A stretch of DNA of 64,000 nucleotides, taken from contig JNDT01002364.1 in assembly GCA_000697055.1 (NCBI GenBank), forward strand, positions 1 to 64,000, read 5' to 3'. The notes beneath the pieces are model-generated. The model was not told the origin of the DNA. It was given only the letters and a program-made list of their open reading frames with translations, and did not search any database. The number at the start of each line of letters is the position of its first letter. The stretch's first letter is position 1. This document shows positions 1-11,798 of the stretch, piece after piece. The DNA is from Saksenaea vasiformis B4078. Lineage: Eukaryota > Mucoromycota > Mucoromycetes > Mucorales > Saksenaeaceae. Both the position numbers and the translations under genes were made by a program.

Positions 1-738
1 TGAGCGAAGCTAAAGTGGCAGCTAGCACTGTGATAAAAGATAACTGACATTTTATTTAGTGTTTTTATCAAGTAGTATCTTTTTCTCTTTATCCAATAAG
101 ACCTCTATGATCATCTTGTTTTCTCTTATTGGTTGTACCCAGCCAATATAAGGAAGAAAGCACCATGAGATTAATCGAGAGAATTCTGTTAAGGTTGTTG
201 GTGGTAGAGGCAGATAATAAGCAGACGTAAGAGACCGGACACAGCAGAGTGCCTGGTGAGTAGATCATTGTACCTGTAGTATCCAGCTATCTCAAATGGT
301 CTAATGCGATTATAAGCGGATGTTCAACTAAATATATCTGAACTAACCCAGGAACTCCGTTACTGACGTGACTCAGCGTTATATAAATATCACCACGTAG
401 TGTAGTCTTGATCTCTTGTTCTGATTCCAGAATAAACTCCACCTGCACTCCGGTTTCATTGTATTCCTCGTTCTCCAGTTTTTATTTCAGTCTCACTACT
501 ACACGATACAACAGTACCTTAGTCATTACTTATTATTGCACTGCATGTATCGATATCTTTTCATCATTCTCTTTCCGTTTTTTTTTTCAATCATTGGAGA
601 TAAAAGCGGGTGATGACATCCATTTGCGCAAGTAAAATGTCTTTGATGTCATCAGGACCAGTGACTCGTAACATTATTTCTGACAGCCGTAATTGACAAC
701 ATTTCCAACAGCTCCAGAATAAACCTTCCTTCGTCTTA
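1..738. other. Flank of the Fanzor-type element, no gene seen
   Basis: No convincing coding exon is visible. The only sizeable open frame (408-635) is Ser/Phe-rich and looks like a chance ORF in T-rich DNA. The stretch probably contains the 5' flank or left end of the mobile gene that starts near 739. I could not identify a terminal inverted repeat or a target-site duplication by eye. Confidence 0.5.
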
Positions 739-2670
739 TTGTTATCCTATCCATCAAAACGACGTGTATACCTTTTTATCTTCTTTTCCATGGATCACAG
801 TTCGTACAATTATTTTATAATCGATTATGGGTGGTGTGCAGAGACAAAACGCGTATTTGGATATACCGAAACTCCAGATCCTGCGATGGTGGTATTTACT
901 GAAAAGATTGAGGAAGCGTACCAAGCTAGTAGACGGTGTCTGCTAGCAAACGAAAGTACAAAAGCTGCTTTGAAGACATTGCAACATTATCGCTTGGTGA
1001 TCGACAACTCACCCAACGACGTCGCCTTTGACGTGCTTTCTGCACTGACTTCTGGTACCCACGACTTCGCGCTGAAATTTGACGCCACTCTCGAACCAAT
1101 TCCAATCGCCGAACCACACTTGCTGTTGTATTTGATAGCAAATCATTCCAATATCCAAGTATACTTGTTTTCTAGTCGCGCAAAGACCATCAAATATGGC
1201 AGCGGATCAATCGCAGTAGCTTTGTTTCACGACATATCGTCCTATGAAGGTACATCGTCCGTTCATGTACTACTTGGTGGGACGAAAAGAAAGCAGACAG
1301 CAAAACGAACGCATAATCCAGTAATCCCTTCGAATATCCCGGTGGCAAAGTTACGCGATACCCAAAAAGGGAAGAAAAGAAAGCGAGTAGAATTGCTTCA
1401 GACAGACGTTTGTGAAGATATACTCTATCTATCCACGAAGAATCGACTGGAAGAGGAAATACGGAAAAGAAAAGACCCGACGAAGAAAATTACGGTACTA
1501 TATGGGATAGTGTCATTAGTGTCGAAAGACTGCCGAGGGGAGTACTTCCCAAAGCTGTAGAGTTTGCAAAGCATACGCAGGACTTGAACGTCACCGTTCC
1601 ACAGATCAAGAGCACATTAGTAACAATAAATTACAACTACCTTGAGCGATGGCAAGCATGTGTCGTGGAGAACTTTCAAGACACGTATCAATGGGTACGA
1701 AAAGACGCTCCTGAAGGAAGCACATCCCAGCAAAAGGATAAGAAGGGAAAGAAGAAAGCAGAAAAGGCCAGCAAACTTCAGCCAAAGTACAAAACCTGCA
1801 CTGTACCTGTGACGCAGATCTTTCGCCAAGATCTTTCTAAAGAAGCAAGGGAAAGACTTTCAGCCACAATACTCGAAACTGCGATCGAGTTGACAAACGA
1901 CATTTCAGAGCTGTCAATGATAGCTTACTTGAGTCTATTGCAGTATTCCCGTAAAGGCTTTCCTTCTGTACAAACCGACACAGGTAGCAGAAAGGAATTT
2001 GACATGTCATCTGTATTTCCGAAAGAATTTGTCAAGCGAAACACAAATAGTACCAACAATGTCGTACTACCACTAGATCCTGGACTACAGAACCATCTGA
2101 CAGCAACGAAAGGCAAAGCCGATGATGCTTACAATTTCCTTTCACAGAATCATCTGCAATTTCTCCATTCATATTTCATGACGCGCAGCAGGCACCACCT
2201 CAACAAGCACCACAGTTGGACGCAATTATGCAAAAGTTTGCGTGAAATCAACATCGCTCCACCGCCACAAAAAATATCTACAACGATTGTAACAGCAATC
2301 CGAGAATACGCCACCAATGTGAAAACATGTGGGAGGAAGCGTCTTTCATAAGACTTTGGAGCACGTGCGCCGGGTACTCCCCCGGATCCATCTTGCGCCC
2401 AATCGTGAAGCGAAATGGATGGCATACCGTGCTAAACTGACTGAGGAAAGAAACGCACGCAAAGGTGAGAAGTGTGAAGCACCTGCTACACCAAGTAAAA
2501 AGAGGCGCAAGCGAGAAATACGGAAAGGAATGAAAGAGTTGGCTGCTGGCTTACAAACAAGCCATGAAGGCAAGACGGAAAGGTCACTCGAAAGGATCTA
2601 TACGTTTGGCACGTTGTTACAGACACTTGAAGAAGTATGTATAAAGAAACTACGACGCAGCTACAACTAA
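739..2670 (+). pseudogene. Decayed 5' part of a Fanzor-type mobile gene
   Basis: Three long open frames follow each other on one strand: 739-1560, about 1443-2351 and 2329-2670. Each stop is bypassed by an overlapping frame in which plausible protein continues (shift near 1441-1490, shift near 2330), which is the pattern of single-base indels in one former ORF. The products are basic and Lys/Arg-rich in places and match no named domain I recognise. By position they are the N-terminal half of the Fanzor-like protein encoded downstream. Between 2670 and 2914 readable protein continues in a frame interrupted by a TGA at 2911-2913. They could instead be a separate accessory ORF of the same element; that the gene is broken is well supported, its exact product is not. 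Confidence 0.55.
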
Positions 2671-2910
2671 TGTGATGATTTTATCATCAGGATACCGCGA
2701 TTTGCGAAGTTCCTGAACCAGAGAGGAACTCCGAGGGTAGTAGCAAAGTCCACTCGAATGACACGGAAGATATCCAGGTTGGTCATCTCTAGAGGAAAGA
2801 CACAATTGTAGCTAACTTAAGTTTATCGGGTCTGATAGGTACCTGACCGTGTTATTGCTCTACTAGATAAAGACTTAACTAATGGCGAAATTGCGAATAT
2901 CTGTGAGGAA

Positions 2911-5229
2911 TGAGTGGAACCCGCTGAGGAAGAGGGAGAGGAGGAAGAGGAAGAGGAAGAGAAGGCGGTGGAAAAACAAGTTAAAGAACCTTCACGCGCA
3001 AGGCTAAACGTATTGAAAGCAATTATGAAACAACTTCTACTGTCCTCAGAATTTGAAGGCGACGTGACAGACAAGCATATGCAAGATGCGGCACATACAA
3101 AAGACTTGACAGCTAGAGAAGTCGAAGTAATTAAGGATCTCGCCAATAAGCTGCGGCCTTATCTGCCGAGAAAGATTGAGGATGGGTTCTTTGATCACTC
3201 CTTACTGCAAGCGCCATTCGTATTCATCGGAAATGCTATCTTACGAGCAGCAGGATACGAACATTTCTGTCAAGCAATGGTTCCAACCATATCGCCAGCG
3301 TCAATCCATAGCTTGCACTTAGACGAATCATCCATATATGAGATTTTCTGCGGAGAAGGTAGCTTCGAAGTTTGTGAACGAGAAGGCAACCCCATCACGT
3401 CGGTTCACGAAGCGCGTATCAAGAAGGAAGTAATGCTATATAACTTTTTTGACCAAAGCAAAATTGAAGTAGTATGCCGAGCGCATGGATTAGAATTTGT
3501 GCATCGACTAACAATCACTACTTCTGGTACAGCGATCCTCGATGGACAAGTAGTCACTACGGGACGGCAGCCAGTCTCTTCCAAGTACGATGAACGACGA
3601 AAGACGAAATGGTCAAAACGTGAAAGAATCGACCACAACTTCTCGAAGGAAGCCATCGAAGAGCGTATTGAAGCAGTCAATGAACGAATCAAACATATGC
3701 AAGCAATTATTCGTAGCGAAAATAAGACATTACAAACGAATACTCGCATGGTGCACGAAACGAAGAACGAGTATAATAACTCGCGTTTGGAAGGCCGTTC
3801 GCCCAGAAGAGATGAATCTGATCGATTGGCCAGTGCGCGACAGGCGCGGAACGATCAACGGTTGTCGCTGTTAAAAAGCCAAAAAGAGTTAGCAAATCTC
3901 AAACAAGACAGATAATTTTTGAATAAGGTGAGTACAAACGCGCAGGAGCAAGTGCAGCAATTATTCATTGGTTCGAAAGATAAAGCCCCAACCAAAAGAT
4001 CCTGGTCCGCCAAAGGAGCCACCAAAAATGACTATGCCAACCTCGTGGGATAATCCACGCTGCTGTGATTCCGTTGAACGTCTAGATATCAACAATCTAT
4101 TGGCAGAAAGTGACGACAAAAGATCATTGACGTTTGCCGGTACCGACTATGGAATCTGCACGATGTCGGTAACCGTACCGCTGACAACAGAGAAATACAT
4201 ATTTCATATGGATCTCTACAACAAGTACAGTGCTCTGGAAAAGTTGGACGATACACAGCATGTGCCTCTGACCGTAGAAGATATGAAAATTCCGCAACCA
4301 TTTAGGCTGAAGGCCGAAAGATTGCACGAGATAGCTTTCACAAGGAAGCACGCTCGAAATTGTGAGCGAAGAAAAAAGGTCAGTTACAGCGTGACCGATC
4401 GTGACACTGATGGTTCTGTTAGCTTAATCAATCTTTCTAAATATTGAATAGGATTTGGGAAAATTTCCTTTGGAATCTACCACAGCAGATGACGTTCTTG
4501 CTGCACAGAAGGTAAGAGATTGTGCTCCATTTATTAGGAAACTCACTGTACGTTTCCAGAAACGTCGTGATGCACGCAAGCCGTTACGTGATTTCTATCG
4601 TTCTCGGAGGGCAAACCACAAAGCGAGAACTCAACAGATCCGCAACAAACGGGCGTACGCTATACTTGCATCTAAAGAACGACAATTTGTTAAATCCAGC
4701 AATCCTACGTCCTCGGATATCCTGCCCGTATTTTGCATTGGGACCAGTGGCACAGGAGTGGGGTCAACCATAGGTGGGCATCTAAGACGAGGTGGTAAGA
4801 AGATGCGTGAGCAACATCACCGGCACATACCAGTAGCCATGATCAATGAGTTCAGGTCATCAAATACGTATTTTCTGTTACCAACCGACGAAGTCTCCCA
4901 CGGTACGTCGTCGTATCAAAGGTGAAATGAAGAATGTCACTTGTCATGGTGTCCTTCAGTGTTGCAATCGGTTGTGTCCGTCTTTTGCAGCTGGATATAC
5001 TTGTCGTAATCGAGACGATCAAGCGGCATTATCGAGCGCCCTTGCAGGCGCCTCTAATCTTCTGTGCGAAAAACGGGAGACTCTGGAACCATTCCGGCAA
5101 CATATGACCACCAGTCACTATAGAACACTGGATCGATCTTATAAGCTGATGATTACCTGCGAAAATACAGTAGGGACTTTTATACACACGCAGTATAGGT
5201 TATCATCAATTGATATCAACGTGTATTAG
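2911..5229 (+). pseudogene. Decayed Fanzor (eukaryotic TnpB-like RuvC nuclease), catalytic part
   Basis: Fanzors are eukaryotic relatives of the transposon-encoded RNA-guided nuclease TnpB. Successive open frames 2914-3915, 3968-4447, 4455-4925 and 4846-5229 carry the expected C-terminal order. A RuvC-I-like block FAGTDYG has its Asp codon at 4145-4147. A block INEFRSSNT has its Glu at 4848-4850, the position of the relocated glutamate typical of Fanzors. A zinc-ribbon remnant contains CHGVLQCCNRLC. RuvC-III reads NRDDQAAL, with Asp at 5014-5016. An acidic run and a Lys/Arg-rich helical region precede them. A phase-0 GT-AG intron fits 4379-4451. Breaks: TGA at 2911, a stop at 3913, and a frameshift near 4900-4925 that destroys the first CxxC of the zinc finger. 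No intact protein is possible, so this is a fossil copy. Confidence 0.72.
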
Positions 5230-5857
5230 GTACATCAACGGCCCCTATTTTCCAGTAGGATTATAGCGTATTCTCTTGGGAGTGCCCGAGGGAAATCTCT
5301 TTAACGTAAAGCGAAAGAACTACAGCAAAATGAATAAGAACAGTAGAAATCAATCGAAAAGTAAGATTAGAGAATGCTCTCGGTAAAATGTTTTTGGCCC
5401 AAACGTTTTGGGCTGTGGAATATGTCTGAGTTGTAAAAATTTTTTGGGAACTGAATTTTTTTTTTTGATAGCAAAGCCCCTCCCCCCCTCCCCCCAAGAG
5501 CACGCGAATACGTTTGAGATCTATGTGTGTACAACATGCTGTGTGCGAGTTTAAGCCTTTTGATAGTAAGGTTGTAACACCTTAGAAAGTAAAAACTGCT
5601 GATATGATAAGAAAAGAGAGAAGCACACTGAAATAAAAAAGCTATATCAAAAATGGTAAGGTTACCGACATAACGCCCGTTTGTCCCCTTTACCTTGTTT
5701 AGACACTTCGTGAACTGTGTGTGCCACTCTTTTTTTTCTTTTTTTTTCGCTCCGCATCGAAAAGCAAGAAAAAAGTAAGCAGCTAGTTTAGTGCTTACTT
5801 TTCTTCTCTGTCTTCCACTTTTTCGATACCCGTTCCTTCCATTCGAAAGAGAAACAA
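5230..5857. other. Intergenic: element 3' flank and promoter of the LtrA-like gene
   Basis: No coding exon is supported. There is a short palindrome-like stem around 5398-5412 (CCCAAA..TTTTGGG), a T run near 5459-5466 followed by a C-rich run at 5476-5493, and pyrimidine-rich DNA before the ATG at 5858. In Fanzor systems the guide RNA is commonly encoded around the 3' end of the nuclease gene, so the first part of this stretch is where a relic would lie; I see no proof of one. Confidence 0.35.
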
Positions 5858-8800
5858 ATGGCTTCGTACAATTCGCGTAGTGGACCGGCTATCAGTGGTC
5901 CAACTGCTTGGCGTGCCGGCGTACGATCATCTTATCGTCAGGAAGACATCGAGGATCCGGAACTTGGTCCTTCGGAACGTGATAGCGTCGAACTAGGAGA
6001 CGTTCTACGTCGTAGCGTTAGCCGCTCCTCGCGATCTACTAGTGGACGTCATCATCATCACCTTCTGAGACATCAGTTGTTCCATTCACAACTTCAACAC
6101 CACTTGCGGGAAGCCGAAGCAACCGCTCCGCTTCACGATGCGATGGGTCGACCCATCCGCAGACATGGTCCAGAAACTTATGGTGAAGCTCTGTTGCATC
6201 CACTAAGAGAATACGAGCTCCATCGTCTACGTAATCAGGAATACGAGAAACAAAAGAAAGAGTACGAAGCGCAACATCCCGGCGAAGTTTTCGCCCCGTC
6301 CGAGCCCGTAGAGCTTGAAAAGAAGGAGTAAAATCGTTTATTTATTTAGCAAACCACAGATGATCTAACTTTATTATTTTCCATAGAAAACCACATATTC
6401 GAACACGTAATTATCTTACACCGTTCCGGATTATCCCCGGGTTAGGATGATCTAGGTACTGACTCTGTTTGTTTGTCATCTCACAGTTATCCATTTTCGT
6501 CATCTTGTGGGTGACCAAAATATTCGTATCACCAAGGAGATTGCAGATCAGCTTATTGACCCGGTATGCCTCGCTCCGCCCTATCTCCGCCGGTACGACA
6601 TCCGAAACCTAACTGCCAATTTTTTCTTTTTTAGCTATCTATTACAGATGAAGAGCTTCTAAAACTATACGAAATACAAAATACAGATGAGCTAGTTGAA
6701 TTCTTCCAGAAATCAGGACGTGACTATTCGATCAAGATTCACAAAACCATGAACGTGCGCGCCGAACTGGCGTCCAGAAAGTCTGGCCTTGAGCATCTGA
6801 GTAAGTGGACGAAACGATAATCGAATTGTCCTAAAAAGGCATTAAAAAACAGAAGAAGAAGTCAAGTCCGGATTGAAAGCAGAGCTTAAAACAAGAGACT
6901 TTGGTGATCAACCTTCCTCGGAAAAATCAGAGGAGAACGCGCCCACCGTTGTGTCGCCACAGGAAACATACCTTGAAGAGAAAAATGAGCAAGACATGCA
7001 AGATACCGTTACCATAGACTTGAATAACAACGTCTACCTGGAGCTTAAAACGATCAAGCCGGAACATGAAGAAGAAAAGGAAGGTCCAGCCAACACTCGT
7101 CGTCCATTGTTTGTGTACGTGTACTAAGCAAAGCCCTTTTTTGTCCCTGCTACAGAAAGTTCATCTTATTTGCTTTGTTTAGACTCCCAGATCCTGATTT
7201 ATCTGACGAAATTGGTGTGGAAACCGCAGCGACTTGGATCGAGCTGTTTGGTGATGTGTTTTACGTTGGTTGGCTTAGGTAGGCTAAGTCGTGCAGCCAC
7301 ATGGATCATTGAACGATTTATAGCACGTTTACGCATGCGCACCACATGGCCGACGCACAATCGCTTGGGGAGTATGTTGCTTGGTTTGTTGTTATGTGGT
7401 GGACCTGGTGTTCAAGTGCGCTGTACTCCTCGCGCTACGACTCAGCAGGTAAGAAAAATGCGGAACAAACTGCCGGGACAGTAACACGTCAATATTCAAA
7501 AAGATGTGATGCATCATATCTACAAAATTGTGGAACTGTGTGGCTTAGGTAAGCGCTCTTGCGAGTGAAAGGTGATTACTGAAAGCCTGTGCTAGTTGGT
7601 ATGGCCGCAACAAGTAATAGCTTTTTGGAGAGCCCCAGAGGCTTTATTATTGGCTATATGGGTAAGTAAACTAACCATCAGAAGATGGTAACTGAGCTGT
7701 GGCTGTCCTAGTGATGAAGGCTGTTCTACTTGTGGAGTATGGCGTAGTCCTGTGGGCGTCTGTCCTATCAGGATCCTTTGCAAAGCGTCCACTCAGCGGT
7801 TACGTTGCTATCAATGCACTCTCTATCATTATGTGGGGTATCTCGCTTCACTTTGATGGAGCAGGTGGTCATGATCGCACAGTCCGATTGGTACTTTGGT
7901 ACCTCAGTATTTTCATTGAAGCCATAGTCAATATTATCCTTAAGCGAAGCAAGCAAGTCTCTTTGGCTGCAAGCCATCTTGGTGAACGTTTTGGCTTGTT
8001 CACTATCATCGTGCTGGGTACATTGCATACAGCAGCCTTGACCTTTGAACTCATAATATTATCATTAGGTGAAAACTGCATGGGCTTCATGAAGATGGTA
8101 GCCGAGGCCAATACGGAAGTCCGCGTTGTGTAAGTTTATCTTTTCCTATATTCGTGATCACTTAAGTTTTATTGTCTAGTGTTGCAAACATGTTTGGTGT
8201 GGTCATTATCTTCCTCTACTTCTTCATGTATTTCGACGATTTCAGCAAAGAGGTAATAATTTTATGCTTTGGTCAATTTCTAATAGGAGCAATGCAGATC
8301 CTGTGCGAAGTCGAAATGAGTCAGTTGTGGATGTACCTGCACTTCCCTCTTCACTTATGTCAAGTTGCCTTTGGTATTGCCCTGACGGACCTGATTACCA
8401 TCTATAGCAATGGATGGGATGATCCCATAAACGGCTACCAAAAGATGATCGGAGATTGTCCAGCGATGCAGCACAGCACAGTGACATCGCATTTGATGAC
8501 AGCCAGCCGCTCATTGCTCAATGCTCTGAGCATGAGTGTTGAGGCTGCTGCTCAGGAAGGTGAAGGTCACGGATCAAAATGCGAGTTCCACGATCCATCC
8601 ACTCTTTATTACGTCTTTTCTGCATTCTGGGTGTCGGGTGGTCTTATTTTGTGTATCAACGCTTTGATTAAGTTGGTGAATACACCTGTGTCAGGTAATC
8701 ATTCTCATGTCCCGTGGATGATTAAGCCCTGACATTGCATCCATTAGCTCGTTGGTCCAGGTATGTCTGTGGTTCTCGGTTCCTGAATGCCATTGTCTTC

Positions 8801-8963
8801 TTCGGTCTATCCAAAGCCTCCTACGCCAATTTGAACGGTTTAGCTATGCTCGGATTGATGATGGCATGTCTTGTTCTTCAATGTAAGTGTCTCAAGTATT
8901 TTTTACTTCTTCGTTACTTACGCATATCCATCCTTCTTAGCATCGATCGACCTTCTAGACTAA
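5858..8963 (+). CDS. LtrA-like multipass membrane protein with fungal N-terminal extension
   Basis: Exons fitted: 5858-6327, 6387-6406, 6487-6563, 6635-6800, 6853-7114, 7183-7278, 7324-7448, 7504-7548, 7596-7661, 7712-8129, 8180-8694, 8748-8882, 8941-8963, giving 805 residues. The C-terminal half resembles the bacterial low-temperature-requirement A family (PF06772): a WIELFGDVFYVGWL start, many hydrophobic helices, and the ERFGLFTIIVLG and LWMYLHFPLH blocks. The first ~330 residues are soluble, Arg/His-rich, then charged. LtrA domains are of uncertain biochemical function; membrane location is inferred from the helices. The 20-nt second exon is the weakest part of the model. It was chosen because it alone joins frames across 6327-6487 with consensus GT-AG sites. 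The gene is convergent with the calcineurin gene. Confidence 0.78.
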
Positions 8964-9269
8964 ATATACTAATCCTTTGATACCTACCAAACCATGTCAC
9001 CTTCATGAGATACCTATTTCTATACCGTCTCTGAGTTGACATTTGTTATACGTACATAAAAGATATTTAGCTGCCGATGCATGCAACACTTCCAAATAAT
9101 AAAAGTTTAGACACTCCCACTGCCGTTCTCTCAATAAATGCTGTACAGCGAAGAGAACCCTTTCTGGTAGTTTATTAAAGATAATTGTACATCCAGCAGA
9201 TACTTTTAGACAAATCCGTCTATCTGATCAAGGCGAGTCCAAAAGGATATTTCTATGGTAAGGTCTGTA
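8964..9269. other. Convergent 3' region between LtrA-like and calcineurin genes
   Basis: About 300 bp between two stop codons facing each other. It is A/T-rich with AATAAA-like motifs (for example near 9098 and 9133), so it holds the 3' ends of both transcripts. No gene is seen. Confidence 0.6.
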
Positions 9270-11262
9270 TCATTGTTTCGAGTTTCCGTCCGAGATCGTA
9301 GAAGAAGTTGCAAGGACATCGGCAATACGGTGCAAAGATTCATCTTCCTGATCAACAGCACTTTTGATTTTACTACTGGTGCTTTCTTTTTGTTTTTCAG
9401 CTGCTTTTACTGGCGGCAATCGTTCGTTATCAATATCCGATCGCCTTGCCTCCTCAAACGATGTGATGGCTTACGTAATAACCATGGTGAGACGGTACAC
9501 TGGCGTTCTTTTTCTTTACCTTTCCTTATTCCTTCAGATCCAAGGCCCAATGTACCCGCTGGCAACCGTCCGGTACCCGATAGATTTTTGAGCTCCATGA
9601 CTAGTTCTGAATTCTCACGCAAAACAGAAAACGCTTTAGAGATCTTGCCTACAGCCAATACCTTGTTCTTAATGATTTGCCGGCGTTGTTCTAACGCTAT
9701 GGCTTCTTTGTCTTCTTCTGGTACTGCTGGTTGAACTACTGGAGCAACTTTTCCTTCTGGGCCTACTTCGCGTAATTCTTCCTGCGAACAAATATTGAGG
9801 ATAGCTATCAACATCGAAACGACTGTTTGAATGGTCAGTCCTCTTCGTCTGCATGCAAAAGAAAGCGTACTTTTTTCACCCAAAAATGGTAAACTCCAGT
9901 CAAAGACATTCATGAACTTGGGCAACCAGTAGGGGTGTGGATTGGCATTGAACTGCCGAATATTCACAACATTTTTGTCATAGATTAACACAGCAGCCTT
10001 GTTATTATACACGTCAATGTAGTTTGGTGCCGAAAAGATCGTCATCAAGGCAGGAAATCCACTACTTTCGCTTTTACGATACATGCGATACCTGTATAAG
10101 AGAGTTTGAGAAAGGTTCAGTTTGCTGTGCTATTTTACCCGTCCGCTTGTGCTTCATGTGCTCGAATCACAGACAACAACTGATTCCGTTCCAAGAATTT
10201 ACAGACTACTTCATAGCTAGGTAGTTTCATTTTGTATTTAGCTCACAAGTAAAAGTCGTCTATTTTACCTGTAAAAATAGGAGCATCCCCGAACATGATT
10301 ATGCTCAAAGCTAGGATGACCATCTACATTAAATTCCTCAAATGGATCTGCCCAAAGAAGATCACACATTGGACCATGCGTAGGTGTTTCACGAAACCGG
10401 TCGATCTGTAGCATAGTTCAATTTGTGGAACAAGATGACCAAATTGGCTTACTCTGTCAATGTCATTTAAGGTTGCGATATCTGGTGAAATGCCGCCATG
10501 CATGCAAAGAAATTGATCATTCACCACTGCCGCTAGGGGCAGATGATCAAAACACTCGACAGCTGCCTCATACACCGCCTCCGAATATTTTATCTCACCT
10601 ATGTATGCGTCATGCAATGATTTCTTCCTAGAATTCTTACATTCCCGCTTAAAAGTAAAATAGTCTGTCAACCTTCTGCATTCATGATTTCCCCGAAGAA
10701 GAAAAAAGCTTGAAGGATGGCATATTTTCAGAGCCCATAGATACAAAACACACTATTTATCTTGAAATGGTCAACCTGTCTGCATCTTTGACTATTTCCC
10801 CTTACCTCAATGGAAAAACATCCACGGTCGACATAATCACCGAGAAATAGATACCGTGTCTCAGCAGGATTGCCGCCCACGCTCAGTAACTTCATCAAAT
10901 CATAGTACTGACCGTGGATGTCGCCGCAGATTGTAACGGGTGCTGGGATACGTAACAAGGTCTTTTCCTTTTTAAATATTCTTTGCGTAGTTTGGAGGAT
11001 TTTTAATGCTTGTGCCTCAGTCAATCGACCTTCAAGTAAGAAATGATCTTCGAGGAAGGTAAAATCAGGTAGACCATCTTCTTTCCAAAGTTGTTCGTCT
11101 GTTGGTCTGCGAACCATAGGTGGCTCCACATCTTTTTGGGTGTCGTCGCTTTAGTTTTGACAAGCGATTACCTATTTACTTGCCTTTTATAACACGCTCT
11201 TTGGTACTGACAGTACGCCCATCTTCCATCGAGAATTTAGAAAAATCTACAGTACCAGCCAT
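9270..11262 (-). CDS. cnaA: Calcineurin catalytic subunit A (Ser/Thr phosphatase PP2B)
   Basis: Nine exons on the minus strand: 11262-11184, 11131-10806, 10752-10641, 10598-10453, 10405-10269, 10216-10139, 10091-9871, 9822-9520, 9469-9270; 533 residues, normal for the family. Metallophosphatase motifs are intact: [30 protein letters not shown] and a final [12 protein letters not shown] followed by FSAPNYID. After the core come the calcineurin B-binding helix, a calmodulin-binding segment ([14 protein letters not shown]) and an autoinhibitory segment ([17 protein letters not shown]). This is the Ca2+/calmodulin-activated phosphatase that controls stress response, morphology and antifungal tolerance in fungi. 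Intron 1 appears to use a GC donor (GCAAGT at 11183), the only choice that avoids an in-frame stop. The start is [15 protein letters not shown]. Confidence 0.95.
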
Positions 11263-11354
11263 TCTGCAAGCCAGAAAGATAAGAAGGAACAATCAAATTA
11301 CTGGAGTTCGAATTTGTTTGGAGACAGCAAGACACGAAACCATGGGATTTGATG

Positions 11355-11798
11355 TCATCCTTGAATCATGAGGTATTTTGCATGAATTTTGCCTACGATG
11401 ACAGCCGCGACGTACCCAAATCGCAAAGTCCGACAAATTTCTTCCCTGAGCAGTTTAAACATGATCAAATTTCGTGGATTACAAAAAGTAAAAATTCTGT
11501 CAATAAAGGGCATAATTAAACATTGGCAAAGAAACACATAACTATCAAACAATGTGCAGACGCAGAAATAAAACGTCTCCTCTTTTTGATAACCGAAATG
11601 TTTGCGCCGCAAGCGAACACAGTAAAGAAGAGCGGGTGTTATGCAATAATGTGATAAGGGTATAGAGAGGATCGTACATGAGTGAGGAGTAGAGAAACGC
11701 ATCCATGCGAAGAGAAAGAGAACGCAAGCAATGTTTATTGCTGTCCATATCATTGTCAATAAAACCTTCCCGAGCTTCGTGAACTCTTCGTTATCCAT
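11355..11798 (-). CDS. Possible small membrane protein, unrecognised
   Basis: A single uninterrupted frame of 147 residues begins MDNEEFTKLGKVLL and has several hydrophobic segments (roughly residues 13-33, 39-60, 75-100) plus Cys- and Phe-rich stretches. It matches no family I can name. It ends 93 bp upstream of the calcineurin start on the same strand, leaving very little room for a calcineurin promoter, which argues for caution. It may be a first exon of a differently spliced gene, or a chance ORF in T-rich antisense DNA. The N-terminal 35 residues look most like genuine protein. Confidence 0.3.
   Translation of the reverse strand: MDNEEFTKLGKVLLTMIWTAINIACVLFLFAWMRFSTPHSCTILSIPLSHYCITPALLYCVRLRRKHFGYQKEETFYFCVCTLFDSYVFLCQCLIMPFIDRIFTFCNPRNLIMFKLLREEICRTLRFGYVAAVIVGKIHAKYLMIQG

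Noticed and set aside
5398..5412. Short palindrome as guide-RNA hairpin or transposon end
   Set aside because: A six to seven base stem is expected by chance in this sequence; mentioned only as location to inspect.
8253..8286. Possible 34-nt intron in the LtrA-like gene
   Set aside because: Removing it breaks the frame, and it is shorter than any other intron here; the retained reading gives a plausible membrane helix.
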